Source: Halichondria panicea (lineage: Eukaryota > Porifera > Demospongiae > Suberitida > Halichondriidae). From it: DNA of 64,000 nt. The number at the start of each line of letters is the position of its first letter. The first letter of the stretch is position 1. Below, piece by piece: positions 33,793 to 46,400 of the stretch. Location: contig NC_087390.1 of assembly GCF_963675165.1 (NCBI RefSeq), positions 4,163,301 to 4,227,300 on the forward strand, in the 5' to 3' direction. The position numbers and the translations under genes are program-made. The notes under the pieces are model-generated. The model had not been told where the DNA came from and made no database searches. It saw nothing but the letters and a program-made list of their open reading frames with translations.

Positions 33793-36700
33793 ATGAGGGA
33801 ATTCAAGCTAATTCTATTGCTGCTCTTCAGTGGGTGCATAATGCTTGCTGAAGCATCAGGGAGGTCTTTTTTAATTGACTATGAGAATGATACATTCCTC
33901 AAGGATGGTAAACCATACAGGTATAAGCACTACTAGTACTAGATGACCTATCGTTTAATTAATATGTATCTGTAGTACAATAATAATTATATCTGGCACT
34001 GTTTGTAAGTGTAAGTACACACACTATTAAGAGGCTATTCTGAGCAGTAGTGGTGGCAGGTGGCCGTATTTCAAGCCGAGTTTTTACAATGCTGACCTAG
34101 TTAGCGACTCGTGCATAACGAAAACAGCAAAGGTGACCGTGAATCAGAGAGCCAGATTAACGAGAGTCAACAATAAGTGTTCAGGAAAAGTTGGCCATGC
34201 TGCATGTACTGAATAGACTATTTGCTACGCAGGATTCTGAAGAGCCTGCAACAGCCTTCAATATAAGTATTAGTCTGTAAGAGTACATGCATGTGGCCAA
34301 AACTCGAGACGAAGCTTTAGTTGCAAACAAACGTGGCTAGAAACATGTACAGTCATGTAAAAGCTCTTACTTCTCGCATTGCAACTGTAGATATACACAC
34401 AGCTAGAATACACACAGAGGATCCGGAGGTACGACACGCGGTCAGACTAGTCAAAAGTAATGATTGAATATCATTCAAGACTGTGCATTGTGATTTGATA
34501 GAGGTGTTTTGGAGCGTATCTTTCACACTTGGAAATTTCTAGATTAATGTGCTTAGATTAATGTGCTTAGTGCTGATATTCAACCACCTTATTAGAGTGT
34601 TCAAATATTAAATGTTCTTTGTCTGCATTCAGGATAGGATCACTGGCAATCTGAGCCCTAGTAACTTGTAAAACTCCTAATTTACTCTACTGGCCTAGCT
34701 ACATGATATTATTTGCTAAATGCCTCTTTCGATTGCGATATTGCGAAGTTTCGCATAAATCACAATCCAAAGATCGAGTGAGTATGCGCACGGAATTTCC
34801 CGGTCCATGTAGCTGTAATGCGCTTGTGTAAGAGGTCCGACAACCATGCGCCTAGCATTATTTTTTGCTGAATTCAACATTTTCATTAATTGCCTTTAGA
34901 GGTACGTGTTGCACTCCTCTTAGACTTAAATTAATAGTCCTCTATCTTGTATCCTTGGTGTGCATGCGCAAGCGAGGTATACGGTGTGTGTTTGTGTGTC
35001 TGTGTGTAGACTGTAACAGCTGCTCAAGGATCAATAAAGTGCAAGTGAGGGTTTCTATAGGCTTCTAGTCATGTTTTCTTGCATTCGTATTCGTGGATTT
35101 GCAAAATAAAGCTTTGTTCTCGAGTTATGCCTAGTTTTGCTTATTTGGAATGCCATTGCAGCCTTTTCAGAAGAGTCTGTAGCAAAACTTGTTCACCGAG
35201 TGTTGCTACACTACTTAGTAGTTAGCTCTGCACTAGAACGCTAGCTATTGGTAGCTGCAAGAGTGAGAAGAGAGCTGCAAGGCTCTGCTGACTTGCAGCC
35301 ATTAATTTTAGACTTGAACTTTTGGTATCGATCGTTTTTAACAACAATTAATCATCGTCGATCATTACTCACTCTTTGAGTTTCCCTGTGATTCTGGATT
35401 CTACATGCAGCAAACTTAAAAATGTTCATCATGATAATTATAATCAATGTGTGTAAAAGCTAGCTATTAGTAGCTTTATGTAGCTTTGGCACCTCCACCG
35501 AGGCATCAGCACCCACGGTGCTTTTATTAGGTCTATACTTTAGCAATAGGAGTGCTAACTCTCTCAATAACATTTGTAAAGGCAAGTTTTATGAAACGCT
35601 AGTTCAGCAACAATTAATGCTAGGCGCACGATGGTCGGACCTCCTCTGTAATAATATCGTGCTATGCTTTGCATGGAATTCACAATAGTTTTAAATGTGT
35701 CATTCGATCAGCCTCGCATTCGAAACGTGTCAAAATTAGAATGAACTTTGTGCACCACTGCATTAGAAAATCGCTATTGGGTATAATGATGTTACCACGA
35801 TCGCCATCAGCTTAGTTTTTGTTTTTGTAGGGTGCTAAAATAGCTCTTAAAAAGCTGATCATGATTTACCTCCACACAGATATATTTCTGGCAGTATGCA
35901 CTACAGCCGAGTACCACCGTTTTATTGGAGAGATCGATTGCAAAAATTTGTTGCTGCTGGATTAACTGCTGTTCAAACGTATGTTCCATGGAACTTCCAC
36001 GAAGTAAAATCAGGAGAGTACAACTTTGAGGGTGATAAGGATCTTGTTAGTTTCATTACATTGGCTCAGAATGAAGGATTGGATGTTATTCTTCGTGCCG
36101 GGCCCTACATCTGTGCTGAATGGGAAATGGGAGGCCTTCCAAGTTGGCTACTCATGAATAAAGGGATCCGTCTTCGTACCTCAGACCCAGTCTACTTGTT
36201 GCATGTTGATCGTTGGATGTCGGTGCTCTTAGGTGAGATTAAACCACTACTATATGAGAACGGGGGTCCCATAATAAGTGTTCAGGTGGAGAATGAATAT
36301 GGTAGCTACTTTGCATGCGATGGAGACTATCTAAGCCACCTTCATGATGTGTTCAGGATGCACCTAGGGCAAAATGTGGTGCTTTTCACAACGGATGGTG
36401 ACAATGAAGGTGACCTTAAATGTGGTACCAACACCTCATTGTTTTATGCTACAGTAGACTTTGGGATTACATCTGATCCAGCAAAAAACTTTGCTCCGCA
36501 AAGAGCTATTCAACCACATGGTCCTCTCGTAAACTCTGAGTTCTATACAGGCTGGCTAGACTTCTGGGGTAAACCACACTCAAGAAGAGACTCGACAGCT
36601 GTTGCAAAATCTCTTGATGCTATTCTCACTCTCAACGCTTCTGTTAATATGTATATGTTCATTGGTGGAACTAATTTTGCATTTTGGAATGGTGCCGATG

Positions 36701-37668
36701 TTTCAAATGCATTTTTACCTGTTCCCACAAGTTATGACTATGATGCTCCTTTAACGGAAGCCGGCGATCCTTGGCAGAAATATATGGCTATCAGAGATGT
36801 AATTAAGAAGTATCATGAAGTGCCATCTACTATTCCACCTTCAACTCCAAAATCAGAGTACGGTTCAAAGATCAATCCAGATGGTGTAGCTTCATTGTGG
36901 GTCGCCACCGATTTGTATCTCACCCAGCTGGAAGGAACGGATCCATACCCAATAGAGAGTTTAGGCGAAAACTTTGGATTTGTTTTGTATTCGCACACAT
37001 TCTCAAGCTCTGAAGCTGAACATGGTGATCTAATTATACATGGATGCCATGATCGTGCATCTGTATATATTCGACCAGGTCCAGCATATCACCACACACT
37101 TGTTGGTATGGGAATGCGTGAAGGACCTGTTAGCAGTGATGTAAAGATAGCTAACCTTACACTACCTGATAGCACAGCAGGACCACCGCTAACAATGTTC
37201 ATATTGGTTGAAAACATGGGCAGATTAAACTACGGTACTTATATCAATGACTCAAAAGGCATCCTTGGAAGTGTTGAGTTTAATGGACAATCCTTAGAAG
37301 GGTGGGTGTCCAGTGCAATACCAATGCATGAAGTTGAAGGACTAGTTCCGTTTGATCCAGTAGGTAAAGATGATCTACCTAAAAGTGCTGTTTTCTATCG
37401 GTTTTCTTTCGTGATTGCAGGTCAAGCAAACGACACCTTTCTTAGTGTTGACAATTGGGGCAAGGGAGTCGCTTTTGTTAACGGCTTTAATATTGGTCGA
37501 TATTGGCCTAAAGTAGGGCCGCAAAGGACGCTGTTTATCCCTGCTAACATCCTGAAGTCCAATAGCATGAACAATGTTATACTTTTCGAAATCGATGCTG
37601 CCCCATGCAATGGCCAAGACAACACTAACTGTACCATATCGTTTTCCACTACTCCAAATATCGGCTAA
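33793..37668 (+). CDS. GLB1: Beta-galactosidase, glycoside hydrolase family 35 (two exons, 638 aa)
   Basis: The model is join(33793..33920,35880..37668), splitting an Arg codon after phase 2. Residues 1-21 form a signal peptide (MREFKLILLLLFSGCIMLAE), so the enzyme is secreted or lysosomal. The mature N-terminus SFLIDYENDTFLKDGKPYR runs across the intron into YISGSMHYSRVPPFYWRDRL, the hallmark of animal GH35. The acid/base Glu is in VENEYGSY (about residue 182) and the nucleophile Glu in NSEFYTGWLD (about residue 263), both intact. C-terminal beta domains follow (VFYRFSFVIAG, GFNIGRYWPKVGPQRTLFIP). Length fits the family (human GLB1 677 aa). It hydrolyses terminal beta-galactose from glycoconjugates. 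I cannot tell GLB1 from GLB1-like paralogues. The 1.96-kb intron holds family A repeats. Confidence 0.95.
34960..35528 (-). repeat. Dispersed repeat family A, inverted copy in GLB1 intron
   Basis: It reads in reverse relative to 30,193-30,729: 'tgcgcaagcgaggtatacgg' at the left and 'ggcatcagcacccacggtgc' at the right. A further partial copy lies at 34,200-34,420 in plus orientation. Confidence 0.82.
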
Positions 37669-40102
37669 TTACATGACTGTATAGAACTCAGACGAGAATA
37701 CTTATCCTCATGGGTGTCAGTACGTGTTGGTTTAACAATTAGGTGTTGTGACACTACTGTAGTAGAAACATAATGTATTACATGCATTGTACCCATTACT
37801 ACATACATGTGTACTGTTGTATGTACGTATATACATGTAGTATGACTGTGGAAAAAATTATGTTGTAATAATTATGACATGACTCTATTATAATTTATAG
37901 TCACAGAACATAACAAGGAAAAGTGATTTGCAAAGTGCAAAAATACATGCAATGTTCACCCCTCTCCCAGCTAGGCCCTCTTGTTTCTCGATCCCCTATC
38001 CCTTCTTAATTCCTATCCTGTGCTCCCGTCTCCTTAATTTTCTTCCCACTCTTCCATCTCTCGTTTCTCGAAGTTGCTGCTGAACATCTGCATTAGACAA
38101 CGAATACATAGAATATCTTCCTCATGCACCCCCTGGTATACGTAGCTTTGTTTCAGTGACAGCTACCAGTTTATGTAATCAGGTGACACTGTACATATTA
38201 GCATAACTTATTGTCGATCATTTAATCCATGCTAGTTTAGGCAATTAATTATGTTATGTCCACTATCTGATATAGAGGGCCATGAATAAATGTATATGGG
38301 TAGATGCGCCATGTTGATAGTATCTTAGTATCTATTTACCCACGGCCACACAATCACCATTTAATAATTATCCATGGACGATATTAAATCTTTGCTGCAC
38401 TGTCCTAGCATGCATGTGCATATAATCTTCCTCATGCACTGATCAACAGATTCTAACGAGTGAGTGTTTCAGTACGTACCACAGTGTTATGTCTTGCGGC
38501 AGCACTCCTGCTTGCAGCGATCCTGTTTTGCTCAAAAAAGAGTTAATGTACCGTATTGAGGGTTTTATTAGCAGTGAGCGTGGTGATTTTCGAAATTTGT
38601 TTTTGTTGATTATGCATGAATTACTAATAAATTACTACATGTATTAATAACAGACTTACACCTTATTGCACGAGAGCACCAAATTGTATATCCGCTAATT
38701 GTGGCGAAAATATAATTTGGCCGCCCCTGAAATTAACATTTTAGGTTTAAAGAGACACTAGTCTGTACTTAGAAGTATAGTAGTCTGGCAAGAGATAAAG
38801 TATTTATAATTATACAGTATTACTAGAATGTTTTGCGAGCATCACGCAAACATAATTATGCAAACTTTGCGAGGGTTGATCAATTCGCAACAATAAAACT
38901 AAAACCCGGCCTCGGCGTTAATTTGAGGTTTAAGTGAGTCTTCAGCCTCGAGTCAAAACCGCATGTACATCTAGGCCAACGTCAGGTTCCAGCTTTTTAG
39001 CGTCTTTGCTTTTATTCGACAACGAAGCTTTAACATAAAAATCTGCCAAATTTAAAACTACTACCTTGTTGTGTTGAGGCTATCCACGGTATAAACACAT
39101 GCAGTGCTATATATCGCCTCAGTATACACAGAGACAGACAGACAGACAGACTGACCAACTACTTAACCTGGGGCGCCGCGGTGCGCCTCGGGTTAATAAG
39201 TACTGGTAAATACACACAATCCTTACCAGAATGCAATAGTTAGATCGAAAAGGGTCAAATTTTCTGCTGATTTGGCTCATACGCAAAGGTTTTTATCACC
39301 CACAAATATTCAGTAACCCAAGTTCGAACCTGGACCTCTGGCCTATATGAGCGAAGCATGACTGCACACACGTAAATTATAATTATAAGTATACTTGGTC
39401 ACAAAACTTTCCCATACTAAAAAATGATTGCGTGAACGTAACTGGCGAAGTGATCAATAATTAATTAATTAATTTTGTCTAGCACGCACATTATGACTGC
39501 ATGTGACTGGATAATGAGTGTGGCATTGTCCAGTATACACAATGTGAAAACCATATATGAAAAAAGCCAGGGCCATACATGCACCATGCTATTGTCACAT
39601 GATTTCTCATGATTGGCAAATTTACAGTTTTCATACATGCAGCTTAATTATTGTGTTTGTGTGCCGACGCAGGATTCTTTGCCAAGGTGGGTTGATTAAA
39701 TAATTATCATTCATGGCTATAGATAATTATGTGTAAATAATTATATTTATGTGGCCGTGCGTGCGCAGCAGGGGTAGAGTGTTTAGTGTGTGAGTGTGCA
39801 TAAAAATGAGCTGTTTGAGCGAACTAGACACTTGTATATGGACTGCTTTAACTACTAAGGAGACGGTGGTTGAAAAATAATAGGCTACTAGACTAGCTGC
39901 TAGTTAAAACGTGTAGGCGATCTTCGAAGGCGACATAATCATTGCTTTCTAGATTCACAATAATTCCCCATAATACAGTGTGGTCAAAAGTTATAATCTG
40001 TTTGCCGCAGTTCCCGCGATGAAGATCAACGCACAGCGTGAATGCTCTATGAATATCTTGTTATTATCTTCTGTCATTTACAGATTGAATAAAGTCGAAA
40101 AA
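37669..40102. other. Intergenic and 5' flank of the TRIM-NHL gene
   Basis: No gene found. An inverted relative of the 720-1240 repeat lies at about 38,995-39,190. The frame leading into the TRIM ORF is open from 39,980, but an acceptor-like CATTTACAG at 40,074-40,082 and an ATG at 40,103 suggest this stretch is 5' untranslated with an intron end. Confidence 0.5.
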
Positions 40103-42139
40103 ATGTCTCATATTGAATGCTCTGTATGTAACAAAACCTTTCAAGAGCCAAAACTTCTTCCGTGCTTCCACACTTTCTGTAAAGTACCCTGCCTCGAGAG
40201 ACTAGTCGTCCAGGATTGTCGAGGACAGTCCCTTGCTTGCCCTGTCTGTCAACACCTTGTCCCCTTGCCAAACAGTGGAGTCGCTGGGCTGCAGCCCAAC
40301 TTATATGCTGAGAGTCTTCTAAAAGACCAGCTACATCTATTAGTGAGCAAGAAGAGCAAAAAACGCGACTGTGAAAACTGCCAAAAGGTTGCAGCAACGA
40401 AGTACTGCCAGCAATGCAAGAAATTTATGTGTGACAAGTGCATACAAATGCATCAGATGTGGGGAGATTTCAGTGACCACAAGCTGGCAGATGCAGACGA
40501 TACAAAAATTGATCAACAAGTAAATAATTGCAAAGAACACCGAGAAATTGAGGCCGAATATTTCTGTGAGACCTGTTCTGACTTGGTTTGTACCAAATGC
40601 ACAAATGATATGCACAAAGGCCACAAACATAACCTTATTAGTTCAGTTTATCCCAAGCACAAATTAGAACTAATTTCTAGCCTTAAGCCACTCCAAGAAG
40701 GCTTACACATTGTCCAGGAAGCCTTGGTTGCTTCAGATGATATGGTCAAAGCAATTAACGACCAAAAAACAACTATCGAAACAGATATCAATAAAGAAAT
40801 TGATCATCTAAAACATGTCTTACACCAGCGAGGAGTTGAGCTGTTAGCAAGTGTAAAGTCATATGCTGAGCAGAAGTTGCAGAAGATCGCTATACACAAA
40901 GATACAATCAAAATGACACAAGAAAAGATGAGCAGATGTTTAGAGTATACTGAGGCTGCTCTTAAGGTTGGAACAGAGGGTGAAGTATTGAGAATGAAGG
41001 CATCTACACTCAAAGGAATTGAGGAGATCACTGCAGAATTTGAACCGAACGCTACAAAGTTAAGCGCTGAAGCTGATCTACAGTGGTATCCAAACAATCA
41101 AGTTACTCAGGCTTGTCGAGAATTTGGAACTGTATTTTGCAACTCTATTGATGGCGAAGAAATCTACGATGATTTGGATTTCGAAATATCTTCCAATTCC
41201 GCTTACCAGGCAATGTCAAGAGGCAGTATAAAGAAACCAAGCCTCCCAACACCAGCTAGTGAGAAGCAAATTGTTAATGAAATGCCTCATTACAGTGCTG
41301 TTATCCCTTCACTTGAGACATTTCGTAAACCAGTAAAAGTAATAAGTGACCTGAGTGGGCCATTTGGAGTCACAAGCAACAGTCGAAGACAGTTGATTGT
41401 CACCGACAGTAGCAAAAATCAAGTTCTGATTATGACTGCAGATGGTCAGAAAATTGCGAGTTTTGGTAAACAAGGTTCAAAGAAATGCCAGTTTAAACAT
41501 CCTTGTGGATTGACTGTCGATCAAGATGACAATATATACGTTGTTGATACTAACAATCATCGTATACAGAAATTCTCCCCTGAAGGGAAATTTCTTGGCG
41601 CTGTTGGGAGCCCAGGAAATAACAAACTTCAATTTTCCTACCCAATTGGAATCTGTTTTAACGATACCACACGTCATCTCTATGTGTGCGATCAGGCAAA
41701 TAATCGAATTCAGGTCCTCAGTACAAATATGACGTTTGTTAGCAGTTTTGGTAGTCAAGGCAATGGTGATGGAGAGCTCATTTATCCGAAGAATGCTGCA
41801 TTTGATAGCTCCAACTTTTTGTATGTGACAGATTGCGGTAACAATCGAGTGCAAGTCTTCACAGCTGATGGGCAATATATACAATCGTTTAATGGCAAAG
41901 CAAGTGGTAAAGAGCTTGAAAAACCGTTTGCAATTACAGTTGATAGCAGCAACACCATATACGTTAGCGAATTGAAAAGACATTGTATCACTAAGTACAC
42001 AGCACAAGGGAAGTATGTTTCATCTTTTGGAAGAAACGGAACCGAAGAGGGTCTATTTAAGGACATTGGATGTTTGTATGCATACCATAGTGCGATTATT
42101 GCGTCAGACACTTCAAACAATAGGTTACAGATTTTTTAA
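40103..42139 (+). CDS. TRIM-NHL protein (RING, two B-boxes, coiled coil, NHL propeller; 678 aa)
   Basis: Met1 (MSHIECSVCNKTF) has an A-rich context and directly precedes the RING finger, residues 6-49. The RING reads C6/C9, C21, H23, C26 and C46/C49, so it is a likely E3 ubiquitin ligase. B-box 1 (CENCQKVAATKYC) starts at about residue 90 and B-box 2 (CKEHREIEAEYFCETC) at about 143. A helical coiled coil follows to about 340. A linker with acidic EEIYDDLDFE precedes six NHL repeats from about 409 to the end (DNIYVVDTNNHRIQKFSPEG, LYVCDQANNRIQV, LYVTDCGNNRVQVF). This is the TRIM2/TRIM3/TRIM71 plan without the filamin domain. Such proteins ubiquitinate partners, and some bind RNA through the NHL face. 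The entire coding sequence is one exon. In-frame ATGs at 40,019 and 40,049 are alternative starts. Confidence 0.93.
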   Translation: MSHIECSVCNKTFQEPKLLPCFHTFCKVPCLERLVVQDCRGQSLACPVCQHLVPLPNSGVAGLQPNLYAESLLKDQLHLLVSKKSKKRDCENCQKVAATKYCQQCKKFMCDKCIQMHQMWGDFSDHKLADADDTKIDQQVNNCKEHREIEAEYFCETCSDLVCTKCTNDMHKGHKHNLISSVYPKHKLELISSLKPLQEGLHIVQEALVASDDMVKAINDQKTTIETDINKEIDHLKHVLHQRGVELLASVKSYAEQKLQKIAIHKDTIKMTQEKMSRCLEYTEAALKVGTEGEVLRMKASTLKGIEEITAEFEPNATKLSAEADLQWYPNNQVTQACREFGTVFCNSIDGEEIYDDLDFEISSNSAYQAMSRGSIKKPSLPTPASEKQIVNEMPHYSAVIPSLETFRKPVKVISDLSGPFGVTSNSRRQLIVTDSSKNQVLIMTADGQKIASFGKQGSKKCQFKHPCGLTVDQDDNIYVVDTNNHRIQKFSPEGKFLGAVGSPGNNKLQFSYPIGICFNDTTRHLYVCDQANNRIQVLSTNMTFVSSFGSQGNGDGELIYPKNAAFDSSNFLYVTDCGNNRVQVFTADGQYIQSFNGKASGKELEKPFAITVDSSNTIYVSELKRHCITKYTAQGKYVSSFGRNGTEEGLFKDIGCLYAYHSAIIASDTSNNRLQIF

Positions 42140-43476
42140 TTATCGGTGTGTTGTCAAACAATAGATTACAATTATTGGTGTGTTGGTGTGGTAGATTTTT
42201 GTTTGTTATTGTCATTGTCATTGAGCCCTGTTTTGTGCTCTTTAGGTTGATTTTGTAGATCGTAATCTTGGCTATAATTATTATACATCATTAGCTATAC
42301 CACCTTATACGTAGCTAGGTTAGTATAATTTTATGGCTTTAATATATTGGTGGTGAGAAATAATATAATAATGAGAAATTTGAAGAGCATAACCATATCC
42401 TTTTTCGAGCAGTACGTGGCTTAATAAGCATAATTATAATCTACCATGCAACCCTACAATCATCGTAAAAAGCAGCGCCGCAGTATGGGAATCACAATAT
42501 AATTTATAACTATGGCTTTATAATGTAAATTAGACATTAAAGGCATAACACTACGTGTACGCACATTCTGTTAAGACACAATCATTATGCTTCTGATCAT
42601 GATAATTATAATTATAATATGCACGTTAATATATAAAAATGACATAATTATTATTTGACGCCCTGCTTTGCAGTATCACCAATTGTGTTGGTGAGCACGC
42701 GAAATATCAAACCGCTCAATTATCGATCACTTACTCTATAGCTAGAACGAAAAACAAAGCAGCATAGTATACATGTGCATATACACACAGTTGTAGAACA
42801 TTCTATAGATGTTTTTGTTGACCTGTTTATATTGGTATAAAGCTATAGGGATTATTGATACGCTAGACAAGACAGCTAGGATAGGCAACGAAAAACTATA
42901 ATACTGTTTTAGACAGGTTTGCTTAACCAAGTTTTTTGGTATAGAGCTATAAGGATTATTAGACAAGACAACTTATACCAATGGAAATCCCCCATGCATG
43001 CACCCCCACCCCCCAAATGAATTCCTGCATGGTGACTGTTAATTACAGAATGGTACATTGAGCATGAACAGTTTTTCTGCCAGGAAACTTATAATAGAGC
43101 TCAATCTAGCTAAACAAACAACAGGCAGCCGTAAGTACGTGCATGCAGCATGCAATCACACAACAAACAGGAAATTAAATTCATTAATGTTCAGTCGCAA
43201 AGGACTTTCAATACCATCTCAAGGATTTGCATGCATATGACAATATACTTTGTTTGCAGCTTAAGGTATCATTAAACAAGATAATTATAGAGGATGATAA
43301 AAAGATTCATGTGACCATGTTATTAGCTTGTTACTGGGTGATGTCAATAATTATGGGCTGTAATTGTTTTGAGATAAAAAGATAAATAATACACAACATT
43401 ATGGCCTAACTTCAATTATTTGAAAAACTAACAAAAAATAGGCAATGTCACTGTCACAATGATGCCACTGTAATAC
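42140..43476. other. Convergent 3' intergenic region
   Basis: This lies between the 3' ends of the TRIM-NHL gene (+) and the ankyrin-Death gene (-). It is very AT-rich. At 42,830-42,985 a short block ('tggtataaagctatagggat', 'gacaagacaac') is repeated with changes. No gene recognised. Confidence 0.4.
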
Positions 43477-46400
43477 TTAAAGTGACGAAATGGGAACTTG
43501 ATTGAGTATGGTAGGGGCAAGTTTGCATATATCAGCTGCTAGTTTGATGTCAGGTGTGGTCTGTCCTAAAGCTGCTTCAGCAAGTCTCCTGTAACTACCA
43601 CAAGCACTGTAAGCTTCCTTATTTAGCCACACTTCCAACATTTTATAAGCTTTCATTCCATAGTTCATTAATTCAACATTAGTCTTGATGCTGTTTCTCT
43701 CTTGCTCAGTGAGTCCCAGTGCAATAGAGAAGCTTAACCAATCGGGAATCAGCCGTGAGATGTCAATGAGATGAGCACTGGAACAGGGTTGGTTCAGCTG
43801 GTTAGGATGAACTCCCACCGTCTTTGCTATCCCGTTCACACTAGGACACTGCGTCGGTTTTATTGGACCTGTGACATATATTTGTACCATAATAATGATT
43901 AACATGGTTAATAATAGCATTCTTAACTTTGTTACAGAAACAACTATTATAATAGAGGACCGAAATGCTAAGCTCTCAACGTGAAATGCTTTAGAGCATG
44001 TCTCGTAACTAGAGGAATGAGTAACTAGTCTACATGTCAATGGTTATATAGGGCAATAATAACCTAGAAAGACGAAAGAAAGGTGTTACACTCACGGTCA
44101 AGGCAAGGCTTTCACATTTACCGGGATTAAGATCATAGTGGAGGCTAGATGGGTGTGCCCGTCCCCAGTCATAAAAGGGGGGAACGGGTTTCAAGTATTT
44201 GTTCTACTGCAGAAAATTATGTAGCACCAATCATAATTATTGCAGAGTGCTTACGAAATGCATTTCAGCACCAATAGTTGTTGGCTTCTCAGCCCCTCCC
44301 GCAGCAAGCTGAGCTCTGCGGTTACAGTCGCAGCCAAAATTAACGCTATTCATAGTTAGTACGCAATGCAGAGAAATGCTTGATGCGCTTAAAACCCGTA
44401 CCCCTCTTTTATAGCTGAGGACGGGCTAACGCGCCCATCTAAGCAGAGTTAACAAAAAAGCCTTCATTACACAAGCCTTCACTATACTGACTCCATAATT
44501 ATAGAGTCATAATGAAGGTTAAGTGGTTTTAGTGCATATTATACGTATTAAAGCAACATACATGTAAGTAGCTACGTGAATACTACTACATGTATAAGGG
44601 CCGCCCATACACCTCGACCGCATGGAAGTGATACTCTAGTTTCATACTATACAGAGGTTAAGCTATTATAATGAAAGTACCGCGGATGCTGATGCTTCGG
44701 TGGAGGTACCAAAGCTATACGACATGAAGCTACTAAATCTACACGTAGCTATATTAATTGGTGCAAAAAGTGAGAAATGATCGACCATTACCGTAGCTAA
44801 AAAGAATCCCAAAAAGTCAAACCCATTGGCTGCTGCATGAAAAGGCTAAGTGCAGCTTTGCAGCTCTTTTCTCACTCTTGCAGCTACCAATACGATGTAG
44901 CTAGCGTTCTAGTGCAGAGCTAACTACAAGTAGAGTAGCACACTCGATAGAAAGTTTTAATGCGCACTGTTTTGAAAAGGCTGCGCAATGGCGATCCAAT
45001 TGCAAATTCACAAATTGCAATCCAAAAAAAACGAGGCTAGAAGTCTATAGAACTCTAGCTTGAAGTTCATTTATCATTGAGCAGTTGTAACAGTCAACAA
45101 ACAGACCGACAAACACTCCCGTATACCTCGCTGCGCATGCACACCCGCGGCATAATTATTGAGCCACCATATAATTATGTTGACTTTACCATGCAGACGT
45201 ACGAATTGCATATCCTTCAATAATAGCAACTTTCTGGTTTCGTGAACTCACTTTGAACTTCATTGAGGGCATGGATGCTTATAAGGAGACCAATGAACTC
45301 TTTCATTAATGTGGTTCCACTTTCAATCAGGTCCTCCAAAGCACGAGACTGCTCATATTGATCTGTAATACAAATGATACATACATGTACATGTGATTAT
45401 AGAAACTTTATAATAATGAAAGCACCGCAGGTGCTGATGCCTCGATGGAGGTGTCAAGCTACTATTAGCAATAGCTTTATACACTGCGACACACATTATA
45501 TCATGATCATTGAACCTTTTTGCATAAATTTTGCTGCATGAAGGCAGAATTCAGAATAACAGAAAAACTCAAAGAGTGGGTAATGATCGACCATGATTGT
45601 TGTTAAAAACGATCAATGCCAAAGTCCAAGTCTAAAATGAATACCAGGCTGCATCAGCAGAGCCTTGCAGCTCTCTTCTCACTCTTGCAGTAATGAACGT
45701 ACGTAGGTTTGTTGGAAATGTGAAGGGTATGTACTAGCTGCATGTACAGTGGAACCCATAACGAATTCTCCCACGAGAAGATCATCTAGCAAATACGGCC
45801 GAGGCAAGGCTTTCACATGCACTGGGACTATAAATATATTGTCATGTCAACATACAACGTATAGCATGGTGGCTGTACTATACATGTAGCAAATCAAAAT
45901 CCAAGAGAATGTGGCCAGAAGCCTAGTGCTTGTTGCATTACAACCATTGAGTAGTTATACAGCTTAACTTACTTTGACAGTGTTTGAGTTTAGCTTTAGC
46001 CACCTGACAGAGTTGGTGAGACAAAGCATCCATTTTGGCCAGACTGTCCTCCATATTGCATCGTATGGTCTCAATACTGCACCTAGCAACCATCTCCTGG
46101 GACACTCTCAGCACCTCCTGCACTTCTCTGTTGATGGCCTCTGTATGACGACTGAGAACTTCTAGTGAGAATGACGTGCTGCAGGAATTACATAATTTTT
46201 TATTATAAGCAAAGTTATTTACAAATTGCTCAACAAACAACCTAGAGGAAAAGAACACACATTACAACCTAACGAACACATAATTATTTGATGTACTGCA
46301 CTGCACTATCACCTTATGGCACTGGTCAACGACTCCATAAGAGAAGCAAATGTGTGTACTGACACACCCAGCTGTTTACTATGAACCTGACAGGCAATCC

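Noticed and set aside
41477..42120. Long minus-strand frames under the TRIM-NHL gene
   Set aside because: They are shadows of the strongly coding plus strand.
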